64,000 nt of DNA from Blastomussa wellsi (Eukaryota; Cnidaria; Anthozoa; Scleractinia; Plerogyridae): contig OX393567.1 in NCBI GenBank assembly GCA_947652115.1, forward strand, positions 3,232,938-3,296,937, written 5' to 3'. Below the pieces are notes generated by a model. That model saw only the letters and a program-made list of their open reading frames with translations, did not search any database and had not been told where the DNA came from. Numbering within the stretch: the stretch's first letter is position 1; the number at the start of each line of letters is the position of its first letter. Of this stretch, positions 53,551 through 61,501 are shown in pieces. A program made the position numbers and the translations under genes.

Positions 53551-54682
53551 GATCTTGGTTATGCAAGATCTTGGTTATGCAAGACCTTGGTTATGCAAAA
53601 TCTTGGCTAGGCAAGATCTTGGTTAGGGAAGATCTTGGTTAGGCAAGATCTTGGTTATGCAAGATCTTAGTTAGGGAAGATCTTGGTTATGCAAGATCTT
53701 GGTTAGGCAAGATCTTGGTTACGCAAAATCTTGGTTATGCAAGATCTTGGTTATGCAGGATCTTTGTTATGCAAGATCTTGGTTAGGCAAGATCTTGGTT
53801 AGGGAAGATCTTGGTTATGCAAGATCTTGCTTATGCGAGATCTTGGTTAGGGAAGATCTTGGTTATGCAAGAACGTGGTTATGCAAAATCCTTCTTAGGC
53901 AAGATCTTGGTTAGGGAAGATCTTGGTTATGCAAGATCTTGGTTATGCAAAATCCTTGTTAGGCAAGATCTTGGTTAGGGAAGATCTTGGCTAGGGAAGA
54001 TCTTGGTTATGCAAGATCTTGGTTATGCAAGATCTTGGTTATTCAAGATTCTGGTCATGCAAGATCTTGGTTATGCAAGATCTTGGTTATGCAAGATCTT
54101 GGTTATGCAAGATCTTGGTTTGGCAAGATGTTGGTTAGGGAAGATTTTGGTTAGGGAAGATCTTGGTTAGGCAAGATCTTGGTTAGGGAAGATTTTGGTT
54201 AGGGAAGATCTTGGTTATGGAAGATCTTGGTTATGCAAGATCTTGGTTATGCAAAATCTTTGGTAGGCAAGATCTTTGTTATGCAAGATCTTGGTTATGC
54301 AAGGTCTTTGTTAGGGAACATCTTTGTTATGCAAGATCTTGGTTACGGAAGATCTTGGTTATGCAATATCTTGGTTTTGCAAGATCTTGGTTTGGATAGA
54401 TCTTGGTTAGGGAAGATCTTAGTTATGCAAGATATTGGTCAGGGAAGATCTTGGTTATGCAAGATCTTGGTTATGCAAGATCTTGGTTATGCAAGATCTT
54501 AGTTAGGCAAGATCTTGGTTACTTAAGATCTTGGTTATGCAATAACTTCGTTTGGCAAGATCTTGGTTAGGGAAGATCTTGGTTATGGAAGATCTTGGTT
54601 AGGCAAGATCTTGGTTATGCAAGATCTTGGTTATGCAAGATCTTGGTTAGGCAAGATCTTGGTTATGGAAGATCTTGTTTAT
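53551..54682 (+). repeat. 16-bp satellite, distal end
   Basis: Increasingly variable units towards the edge (for example AAAATCTTTGGTAGG, GGTTTGGATAGATC, AATAACTTCGTTTGG), as expected for the less homogenised end of an array. The last clear unit ends near 54682 at GATCTTGTTTAT. Confidence 0.85.
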
Positions 54683-56846
54683 GGTTATGTTGGCAGAAAT
54701 TTAAGTATTATAACCATGCTTATTTTTGCCATAATTTCGGTATTATAACCGTCGTTATTTTGGCATAATATGGGTATGATAACCATGGTTATTTTTGCCA
54801 TAATTTTTGTTTTATAACCATGGTTATTTCGGCCAGAATTTGGGTATTATAGCCACGGTTATTTCGGCCATAATTCTTGCCTTATAACCACACTTGTTTT
54901 TGCTATTATTTCGGTGTTATAACCATGGTTATTTTGCCCATAAGTTTTCTATTATAACCATGGTTATTTTTGTCATAATTTGGGTATTATAACCATGGTT
55001 ATTTTTTCCATAGATTGGGCATTACAACCATGGTTATTCCGCCATAATTTGGGTATTATAACCATTTTTATTTTAGCCACAATTTGGGTGTTATAACCAT
55101 TGTTATTTTTGCCATAATTTGGGTATTATTACCATAGTTATTTTTGCCATACTTTGGGTATTATAACCATGGTTATTTTGGCCATAATTTCGGTATTATA
55201 ACCGTTGTTATTTTGGCATAATATGGGTATGATAACCATGGTTATTTTTGCCATATTTTTTGTTTTATAACCATGGTTATTTCGGTCAGAATTTGGGTGT
55301 TATAACCATTGTTATTTCGGACATAATGTGGGTATTATGACCGTGGTTATTTTGGCATAATTAGAGTATGATAAACATTGTTATTTTTGCCATAATTTGG
55401 GTATTATAACCATGGCAATTTTGGCCATAATTTGGGTACTATAACCATGGATATTTTTGCCATAATTTGGGTATTATAACCATGGTTATTTTGGCCATAA
55501 TTGCGGTATTATAACCGTTGTTATTTTGGCATAATATGGGTATGATAACCATGGTTATTTTTGCCATAATTTGGGTATTATAACCATGGTTATTTTTGCT
55601 ATAATTTCGGTATTATAACTATGGTTATTTTGGCCATAATTTGGGTATTATAACCGTGTTTAATTTCGCCATAATTTGGGTGTTATAACCATGTTTATTT
55701 ATGCCATAATTTGGGTATTATAATCATGGTTATTTTTCCCATAGATTGGGCATTACAACCATGGTTATTTACGCCATAATTTGGGTATTATAACCATTTT
55801 ATTTTAGCCTCAATTTGGGTGTTATAACCATTGTTATTTCGGACATAATGTCTGTATTATGACCGTGGTTATTTTGGCATAATTAGAGTATGGTAAACAT
55901 GGTTATTTTTGCCATAATTTGGGTATTATAACCATGGTTATTTTGGCCATCATTTGGGTATTATAACAATGGTTATTTTTGCCTGAATTTGGGTAATATA
56001 ACCATGGTTATTTTGACCATAATTTTGGTATTATAACCATTGTTATTTTGGCCATCATTTTGGTTTTATAACTATGGTTATTTTGGCCATCATTTGGGTA
56101 TTATAATCATGGTTATTTTTCCCATAGATTGGGCATTACAACCATGGTTATTTCCGCCATAATTTGGGTATTATAACCATTTTTATTTTAGCCACAATTT
56201 GGGTGTTATAACCATTGTTATTTCGGACATAATGTGGGTATTATGACCCAGGTTATTTTGGCATAATTAGAGTATGATAAACATTGTTATTTTTGCCATA
56301 ATTTGGGTATGATGACCATAGTTATTTTTGTCATAATTTGGGTATTATAACCATAGTTATTTTGGCCATAATTTGGGTATTATAACAATGGTTATTTTTG
56401 CCAGAATTTGGGTAATATAACCATGGTTATTTTGACCATAATTTTGGTTTTATAACTATGGTTATTTTGGCCATCATTTGGGTATTATAATCATGGTTAT
56501 TTTTCCCATAGATTGGGCATTACAACCATGGTTATTTCCGCCATAATTTGGGTATTATAACCATTTTTATTTTAGCCACAATTTGGGTGTTATAACCATT
56601 GTTATTTCGGACATAATGTGGGTATTATGACCCAGGTTATTTTGGCATAATTAGAGTATGATAAACATTGTTATTTTTGCCATAATTTGGGTATGATGAC
56701 CATAGTTATTTTTGTCATAATTTGGGTATTATAACCATAGTTATTTTGGCCATAATTTGGGTATTATAACAATGGTTATTTTTGCCATAATTTGGGTAAT
56801 ATAACCATGGTTATTTTGACCATAATTTTGGTATTATTGCCATGGT
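54683..56846 (+). repeat. 35-bp satellite, unit centred on ATAACCATGGTTAT
   Basis: About 60 copies of a 35-bp unit, which reads GGGTATTATAACCATGG followed by TTATTTTGGCCATAATTT. Each intact copy carries the 14-bp palindrome ATAACCATGGTTAT with an NcoI site. Frequent variants are ATAACCGTTGTTAT, TCGGACATAATGTGG and CCCATAGATTGGGCATTACAACC. A higher-order period of about 383-384 bp (11 units) is clear: the TAATCATGG...CCCATAGATTGGGC segment starts at 55718, 56101 and 56485, and a related copy starts near 54987. No coding potential. Confidence 0.95.
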
Positions 56847-57268
56847 TAAGATCAACCAAAAAATATGTTTACTCAGCCAGCCTGTGTTTTTGCATGTCTG
56901 ACTGACCTTTTCCATTGTGGTCAGAAAAGGCTATAAATTGGAATTATGAGATAAATTATGATTTCCCTTTATTCAGCCATAAACACATCGTTGAAGAAAA
57001 AAACACTTTGTAATTATAAATTCAACACTTTATACATAACTTTGCTTTAATGAGTATGCTTATTATCCTTAGCGCCGTTGGTCTTTCGTCGTCAACTTTT
57101 TTTTATAGCTCTGCACTTTAAAATAAGTGTAAAGTATGGCTATTTTCTGTGTCCAACTTACACAACGGTTAGCTACAGCTAACGGAAAGCCATGGGGTTT
57201 AGCGCTGTCTTTTCCATTTGACCATACAGAGGCAAAAGTTTCTTAAATTAATTGTTTTAAAGTAAAAG
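56847..57268. other. Unique AT-rich sequence between satellite and candidate exon
   Basis: Single-copy within this window; no convincing open frame, RNA gene or transposon end. It contains a small near-palindrome, GGTTAGCTACAGCTAACGG (57170-57188). It could be intron if the following exon is real. Confidence 0.5.
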
Positions 57269-57486
57269 GTAGGTGCATCTACCCTTATCAAGGCCAAAAA
57301 GTCATCCATCTCTGGTGACAGTTATCTGAAAGATTCTCAGCTATCAGTTAAAAACACTGCCATTTCTCAGCTGACAGTTAAAATGTTGGCCAATTCTCAC
57401 CTTTCATTAAGCCCATGCACACCCTCTTTAAGCCGCAGTGAAAATGGCGTGGATGGTACCTATGATACAAGTGGTTTAAGTTCATT
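57269..57486 (+). CDS. Possible internal or terminal coding exon, serine/threonine-rich, no recognised family
   Basis: The frame with codons starting at 57269 is open for 73 codons to TAA at 57488-57490, preceded by an in-frame TAA at 57263. An acceptor-like AG lies at 57267-57268 (an alternative is 57271-57272), and a strong donor, GTAAGT, starts at 57487, so the stop may lie in intron. The encoded peptide (ASTLIKAKKSSISGDSYLKD, then serine-rich text with LSPCTPSLSRSENGVDGTYD) has the composition of a disordered, phosphorylatable region rather than of random AT-rich DNA. If real, the exon belongs to a host gene on the plus strand whose upstream intron would hold the satellites. I do not recognise the protein. 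The polypyrimidine tract is weak, so this remains a candidate. Confidence 0.4.
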
Positions 57487-57490
57487 GTAA

Positions 57491-58330
57491 GTTAAAGCTT
57501 AATTGTGATCACAAAATTCTGCCACATTAAATATAGGCCATCATGTTAATGTACACTGCGAGTATTTGTTTAGTTTTTTTCTACGCCTTTATTTCTTGGC
57601 GTAACAGGGGCGTAACTACCGGTACCAGTACGCACCAATGGGTGCACGTGCGTACCTGAAAATAATAAAAAGAACGTGAAAAACAGCCTTTACGAGATAC
57701 CAACATGACCAAAACAGATAATTTGCCTCAAGCCATTTATTAGTAGCATACACCAATAACAATCTTTCAGCACAGCACAGTTACTTTTTACAGGTAATTT
57801 TTTTTAAAAATAAACTTAGTATTTACAAGTACTAAAATCATTCATGCATGGGCCATTCGACAGAAACAGAACTTATACTGGTATTATTAACAAACTTTGT
57901 TTATCTATTTTGGTGTTAAAAATAAAAATGGGTTTCCCCATGCTGTTTAACATGTTCCTCTGGTTTATGATATTACAATGATTTTATTGCTCGCCAAATT
58001 CCCATTTCCGAATAAAGCTGCTTCTTCAACAATGGAAACTGGTATATATCTATTTTACATGAAAAAAGTTATTGCCCAATTAAAAGTCACCATACTTGTT
58101 TATGAGAAATTGGTATTTAACAGTTATTTAAGCCTTGGTACACAGCCTTGCCCGAAACATGAGGCAAGCGGACTAAAATTAAACGATTCTCAGAGATCGA
58201 GGAAAAAATGCGTTACTTTTTGGAGGACAGTTACTACTGTTATATTTTGCATGCACATTGCCGGACAAAAATACTCCAGGTGACTTTCGTTTAGCGATTA
58301 CAATTGGTATACTAAAAACATGTTACTTAC
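57491..58330. other. AT-rich non-coding sequence, possible transposon debris
   Basis: Apart from the hAT-like end at 57605, this stretch shows only AT-rich sequence with runs of A and T. The 101-codon open frame at 57978-58283 has no recognisable domain, and I do not support it as a gene. Confidence 0.5.
57605..57656 (+). mobile_element. Possible hAT-like transposon terminus (CAGGGGCGTAACTACC)
   Basis: The sequence begins CAGGGGCGTAACTACC, which resembles hAT-superfamily terminal inverted repeats (CAGGGGCGTA-type). It is followed by a perfect 8-bp subterminal inverted repeat, GTACGCAC (57628-57635) and GTGCGTAC (57648-57655). No matching inverted end is visible downstream within the window, so this would be a single broken end. 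Confidence is low. Confidence 0.3.
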
Positions 58331-58471
58331 TTGCTTTACTGGTCTTGCAAACGTGTTTTTCTTCAAGATTATACTCAAATGGTTAATCCACCACGCTAAT
58401 ACCATAACATTTCTCCGGCTCCGCAGGCTCCAGCGCAGGTGCCACCGTGCGCACCAAACAACCGCCGCCAT
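58331..58471 (-). CDS. Possible first coding exon with mitochondrial-presequence-like N-terminus
   Basis: On the minus strand an ATG at 58471-58469 (context AGCAATGGCGGCGG, favourable for animals) opens a 47-codon frame that runs in phase to a consensus donor: CAA then GTAAGT, with the exon ending at 58331. The DNA is GC-rich and CpG-containing, unlike its AT-rich surroundings. The peptide starts MAAVVWCARWHLRWSLRSRR and has no Asp or Glu in 47 residues, as in mitochondrial targeting sequences. Downstream exons would lie at lower coordinates and I could not find them. It may equally be a chance frame in a repeat. Confidence 0.25.
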
Positions 58472-58519
58472 TGCTTTACGGAACAACAGGAATTTTAATA
58501 TTATTTAATTCCTCAACAG

Positions 58520-58775
58520 TGTATACATACTGAACAAAACTGGAGTTTATAGTGAATATCTTAGTATGTGGAATATCTAAGTATATGGAAACTGGGGTAT
58601 GGAATTGATATTCAGGCAACGCTAACTCAGATTAAACCTGTTTTCACTCGATATCAGTCCGGCGAGGTGGAGAATGGATATGCGACGTAGTGGTCCTTAA
58701 ACAGAAATCACAAAATTAACTCCTTTCATCTAAATTTTGATAATTATTGAAAAACGGGGTTAATTTTGTAAAATC
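58520..58775. other. Intergenic sequence upstream of the LINE
   Basis: No open frame or repeat structure recognised. Part may be the 5' untranslated region of the LINE that follows. Confidence 0.45.
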
Positions 58776-58779
58776 AACA

Positions 58780-59303
58780 TGGAAAGCCCATACGTCGGAG
58801 AAAATAGAAGAAAACATCGAGGACATCGAATCCTTTGATGCGGATATCGAAAACCTAAAGAGAAGAAAGCAAAAATATAAGAATGTTTAATGTCGACGAA
58901 GAAGCCGAGCAGAACACCGAAAAAGTGGTACGAAACCTGTTGGCAACGAAACTGCAAACTCCGTCCGAAAAGGTTAAAAATATTCGCTTTGAACGAGTGC
59001 ACCGAATTCCCAGCAAGACACCACCCAACTGTCCACGACCAGTGATTGCTAGATTCAGTCATTACCAGGATAAGGAATTCGTTCGGTCCTTCTACAAAAA
59101 CTTGAAGGGAACTGATATTGGAGTTTCGGACGATTTCCCAAAAGAGATCGAGGACATCCACAAAGCGCTATACCCTGTTTTAAAAAAAGGCGAGACGAAA
59201 TCAACAACGGGCCTACTTCCATTTTGATAAATTAATCATAGATGGAAGAATTTACAGAGGAAAAGAAACCAAAAAACTCCCTTTCTATGGAGATAGTTTG
59301 TAA
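58780..59303 (+). pseudogene. LINE ORF1 protein remnant (coiled coil plus RNA-binding domain), two frameshifts
   Basis: ORF1 proteins of L1-type elements bind RNA and form the transposition particle. Three frames have to be read in sequence here. First comes an acidic/lysine-rich heptad-like segment (TSEKIEENIEDIESFDADI) from 58792 to a stop at 58888. Next is the main part, 58883-59227, with the motifs VRNLL, KVKNIRFERVHRIP, ARFSHYQDKEFVRSF, GVSDDFPKEI and LYPVLKK. The terminal DKLIIDGRIYRG...LPFYGDSL follows in a third frame, ending at TAA 59301-59303. The second frameshift lies just before 59222. The order and motifs fit an L1-like ORF1; the breaks show that it is dead. Confidence 0.8.
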
Positions 59304-59467
59304 CTCTAAAATGATCTCATGAACGGTTTGATGGAAGACAGGAAACACGTCTGGTGAATGCTCGATTATTCTTTTATGTACGTAAGTTTGTATTTGTGTG
59401 TTTTAGATTCATACTGTACTATTTTGAGGGGTAAAATATCCTTACTTAACAACTGTAAGGGATATAC
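59304..59467. other. Degenerate sequence between LINE ORF1 and ORF2
   Basis: This is where the start of the ORF2 endonuclease would be expected, including its first catalytic Glu motif. I see no clear LQET-like motif, so the N-terminus is deleted or decayed beyond recognition. Confidence 0.5.
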
Positions 59468-60631
59468 GTATTTGTCTAGATGCAATCTCAGATCAGCAGC
59501 AGTTCTGATAAACTACAAAAATGGTGTGGGAAAGTTTTTTGTACACACGGAAGCCCAAATTCGTGTGGATTTATGGTGTTCATTAGAAATAAATTCAATT
59601 GTACTATTCAAAACACAGTTTCAGATTCCTCGGGGCTTTTTATTATTCTTAAGGTAGTAATAGAAGACAAAGTTTTTGTCTTAATTAACATCTATGCCCC
59701 AAACAAGGACAAACTAACTTGCAAATTTGTCAAAAGCCCACATAAAACGCTACAAACAGAAAATCTAGGTTGCGAGGAAAATATAATCTGTGGTGCAAAT
59801 TTTAACTGCCCGCTAAATCCAAAGTTTGACAAAAGAGGCGGTGTAATGGTACCTAGGAAAACAGTAATAGACAGCATTCAGCGTTACTTTAGAAAATGAG
59901 CTTGACTTAGTTAATATTTGGAGAATAAAAAATCCTCAAACTGGTTACACCTGGAGCCAGAGCTCACCACAAGTATTTTGTCGGTTAGACTATTGGTTGA
60001 TATCAAACAATTTGCAAGATTTTGTCGAATCAACAGATATTTCTCCAGTGATAAGAACAGATCACGCGGCGATTGTGCTTGTTTTAAAGGATTCGAATCA
60101 AAGCGTTAAAGGTCCTGGCTACTGGAAAATGAATGTATCCCTTCTTGAAGACGAACATTACCTTAATGAACTAAAAAATAATTTTCCAGAATGGAAAACA
60201 ACGGGCATAAAATACTTATCAGATCAGCGCTCCATTTGGGATTGGCTGAAATATAACATCAGAAACCATGCCATCTCTTATTCCAAAGGCAAAAGAACGA
60301 AATGCTAGGGGAAAATACCTGCAAACTACCTATGAAGAAGCGGCAAAGAAATACGAAGAAGATCCATCTACCATAAATCAAAACCTTCTGATTGAAGCAA
60401 AAGAAATCCTGGAAGGTTTCATAATTCGCGCAAGAGATCGTTGGCATGAACACGGAGACAGAAGTTCAAAGTATTTTCTTAATTAGAAAAAACGAAATAA
60501 CGTTAAGAAGCATATTAGAAAATTGTGCGTAACCGGAATTATTACAACTGACCCTTACAAATTACTTGAAGAACAGAAACGCTTTTATCGCAGTTTGTAC
60601 GAATCGCAATTTAATGATCAGGTCTTCCAAG
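59468..60631 (+). pseudogene. LINE ORF2 remnant, apurinic/apyrimidinic-like endonuclease and linker region
   Basis: The endonuclease of ORF2 nicks target DNA before reverse transcription. Visible motifs are NIYAPN (59687-59704), GANFN (59792-59806), RLDYWLIS (near 59985) and TDHAA (60057-60071). The usual GDFN is here GANFN, so the catalytic Asp is replaced by Asn. The frame changes near 59897 (stop TGA 59897-59899) and again near 60290, and an in-frame TAG at 60484-60486 follows YFLN. After the endonuclease comes the linker region up to YRSLYESQFNDQ, which precedes the reverse transcriptase in intact elements. Similarity ends at about 60631. Confidence 0.85.
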
Positions 60632-60974
60632 GGGTAAGAGCGACACGCGACACGGCCCTGAAAACTGGCGACATGTGTATTTCTAAAAAGCGACAAGTGA
60701 TATGATGACCCTGCTAAATGCGACAGCGACACAATAAACAGTGATCAACGGTGACATTGGAAAGTTGTGCATTTTTTCATTAATAGTTTGAAAAACTAAA
60801 AAATACACGAAAAATGTAGCATGAAAGTGATTCAGAATACAGGGAGTTGCATTTCTGAGGGCTCAGATTTTCAAACATTTCCCGCGGGAGCCTACACCCA
60901 AGCCCCAGAGCAGCGTTCGGCCTTCGCCGCTCACAAATTTTTGCCTATTGAGCACCATGAAAGTCTTTAATAAT
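60632..60974. other. Foreign sequence replacing the LINE reverse transcriptase
   Basis: LINE coding similarity stops at about 60631 and resumes at about 60975. Between them are a GC-rich start with repeated CGACA words (GAGCGACACGCGACACGG), an AT-rich middle, and a second GC-rich patch (CCCGCGGGAGC then CGTTCGGCCTTCGCCGC, 60880-60931). It has no open frame of note. It looks like one or two insertions of other dispersed repeats accompanied by loss of the reverse transcriptase, but I found no terminal repeats or target duplication. Confidence 0.6.
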
Positions 60975-61501
60975 AAGCAGGAAAGCTTGGCTACCAAACA
61001 ATGCTAAGAAACTGAGACAAAGTTTTAACTTAACTGTGGAGGAATTGAAACTTGCTTTCGCCCTTCCTCATAAGGTTGCTTATGAACCTTATGTGAAAAT
61101 TTTAAATTCGATCCTTTATACAAACAAGAAATTATTTAAAATTGGATACAGTGAGCACGACAAATGTACCTTTTCTGGCAATGAGACAGAAACATTAGAC
61201 CACCGTTATTATTATTATTGTTCTTTCTCGAATATTTTGGAAACATTTTGAAAGATACTATTTTACGCTGACAAAAGATTCAAGAGTTCTCAGCATTCAA
61301 GATATCACAATAGGCATAATAAATTCGCCTTGCCCCTTACTCAATTACTTAATATTGATCGGTAAGCTATATATCTGGGATTGTAGAAGAAAAAGTATAC
61401 ACCCGTATATTGAAGGTTATAAACAAAAAATTAGAATTAACTATCAGACAGAAAAGTACATTGCCTCAAAAAATAACGATCTACTAAACTTTTATATATA
61501 A
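60975..61501 (+). pseudogene. LINE ORF2 C-terminal remnant
   Basis: The frame resumes with a C-terminal segment (FALPHKVAYEPYVKILNSIL, KLFKIGYSEHDKC), then the Cys/His region typical of the end of L1-type ORF2. The canonical CxxC has lost its second Cys (CTFS from 61165), while the downstream LDH and final Cys remain. A run of TTA triplets near 61206-61219 has expanded into four Tyr codons. The frame changes near 61240, after which FERYYFTLTKDSRV, ITIGIINSPCPLLNY and KLYIWDCRRK continue to TAA at 61499-61501. Confidence 0.82.

Larger units (their letters stand above)
2654..54682 (+). repeat. Giant 16-bp satellite array, consensus TTATGCAAGATCTTGG
   Basis: About 52 kb of head-to-tail 16-bp units, roughly 3200 copies, with one gap of Ns. 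Each unit holds CAAGATCTTG, a perfect 10-bp palindrome with a BglII site (AGATCT), plus a six-base linker that is most often TTATGC, TTAGGC, TTAGGG or TTATGG with GG before it. Recurrent linked variants include GATTCTGGTCATG, GATTTTGGTTAGG, GATCGTGCTTAGG, GAACTTGG, GATATTGG and GATCTCGG. Orientation never flips. Adjacent palindromes can pair across the six-base linker, giving a 10-bp stem. All open frames inside encode a 16-residue cycle (for example MQDLGYARSWLCKILV), because 48 bp is three units; they are interrupted wherever a linker TTAG puts TAG in frame. I see no gene inside. Confidence 0.98.
58776..61501 (+). mobile_element. Degenerate L1-like non-LTR retrotransposon (LINE), internally deleted
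   Basis: An ORF1 remnant (58780-59303) and two ORF2 remnants (59468-60631 and 60975-61501) lie in the correct order on the plus strand. The element has several frameshifts and in-frame stops and lacks the whole reverse transcriptase domain; about 340 bp of unrelated sequence sits in its place. It cannot be active. The protein style (short ORF1 with coiled coil and RNA-binding part, endonuclease, C-terminal Cys/His motif) matches L1-clade LINEs that are common in corals and anemones. This is recall, not a search result. No poly(A) tail or target-site duplication was identified. Confidence 0.85.

Noticed and set aside
2654..54682. Over one hundred open frames of 60-205 codons in the 16-bp array
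   Set aside because: All encode the same 16-residue cycle set by the repeat, begin at the ATG in TTATGC and end at TAG from TTAG linkers. There is no independent coding signal.
2654..54682. CRISPR array
   Set aside because: There are no unique spacers; the units are contiguous and the context is eukaryotic.
2654..54682. Interstitial telomere array because of TTAGGG
   Set aside because: The hexamer occurs at most once per 16-bp unit and never in tandem.
54563..54748. Open frame crossing the junction of the two satellites
   Set aside because: It is the repeat cycle continued by chance into the 35-bp satellite.
57978..58283. 101-codon open frame on the plus strand
   Set aside because: No recognisable domain, AT-rich composition, and no clear start or splice context; likely chance.
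59692..59877. Minus-strand open frames overlapping the LINE (59692-59877, 58760-59161, 60259-60453)
   Set aside because: They are antisense shadows of the LINE ORF1 and ORF2 remnants.
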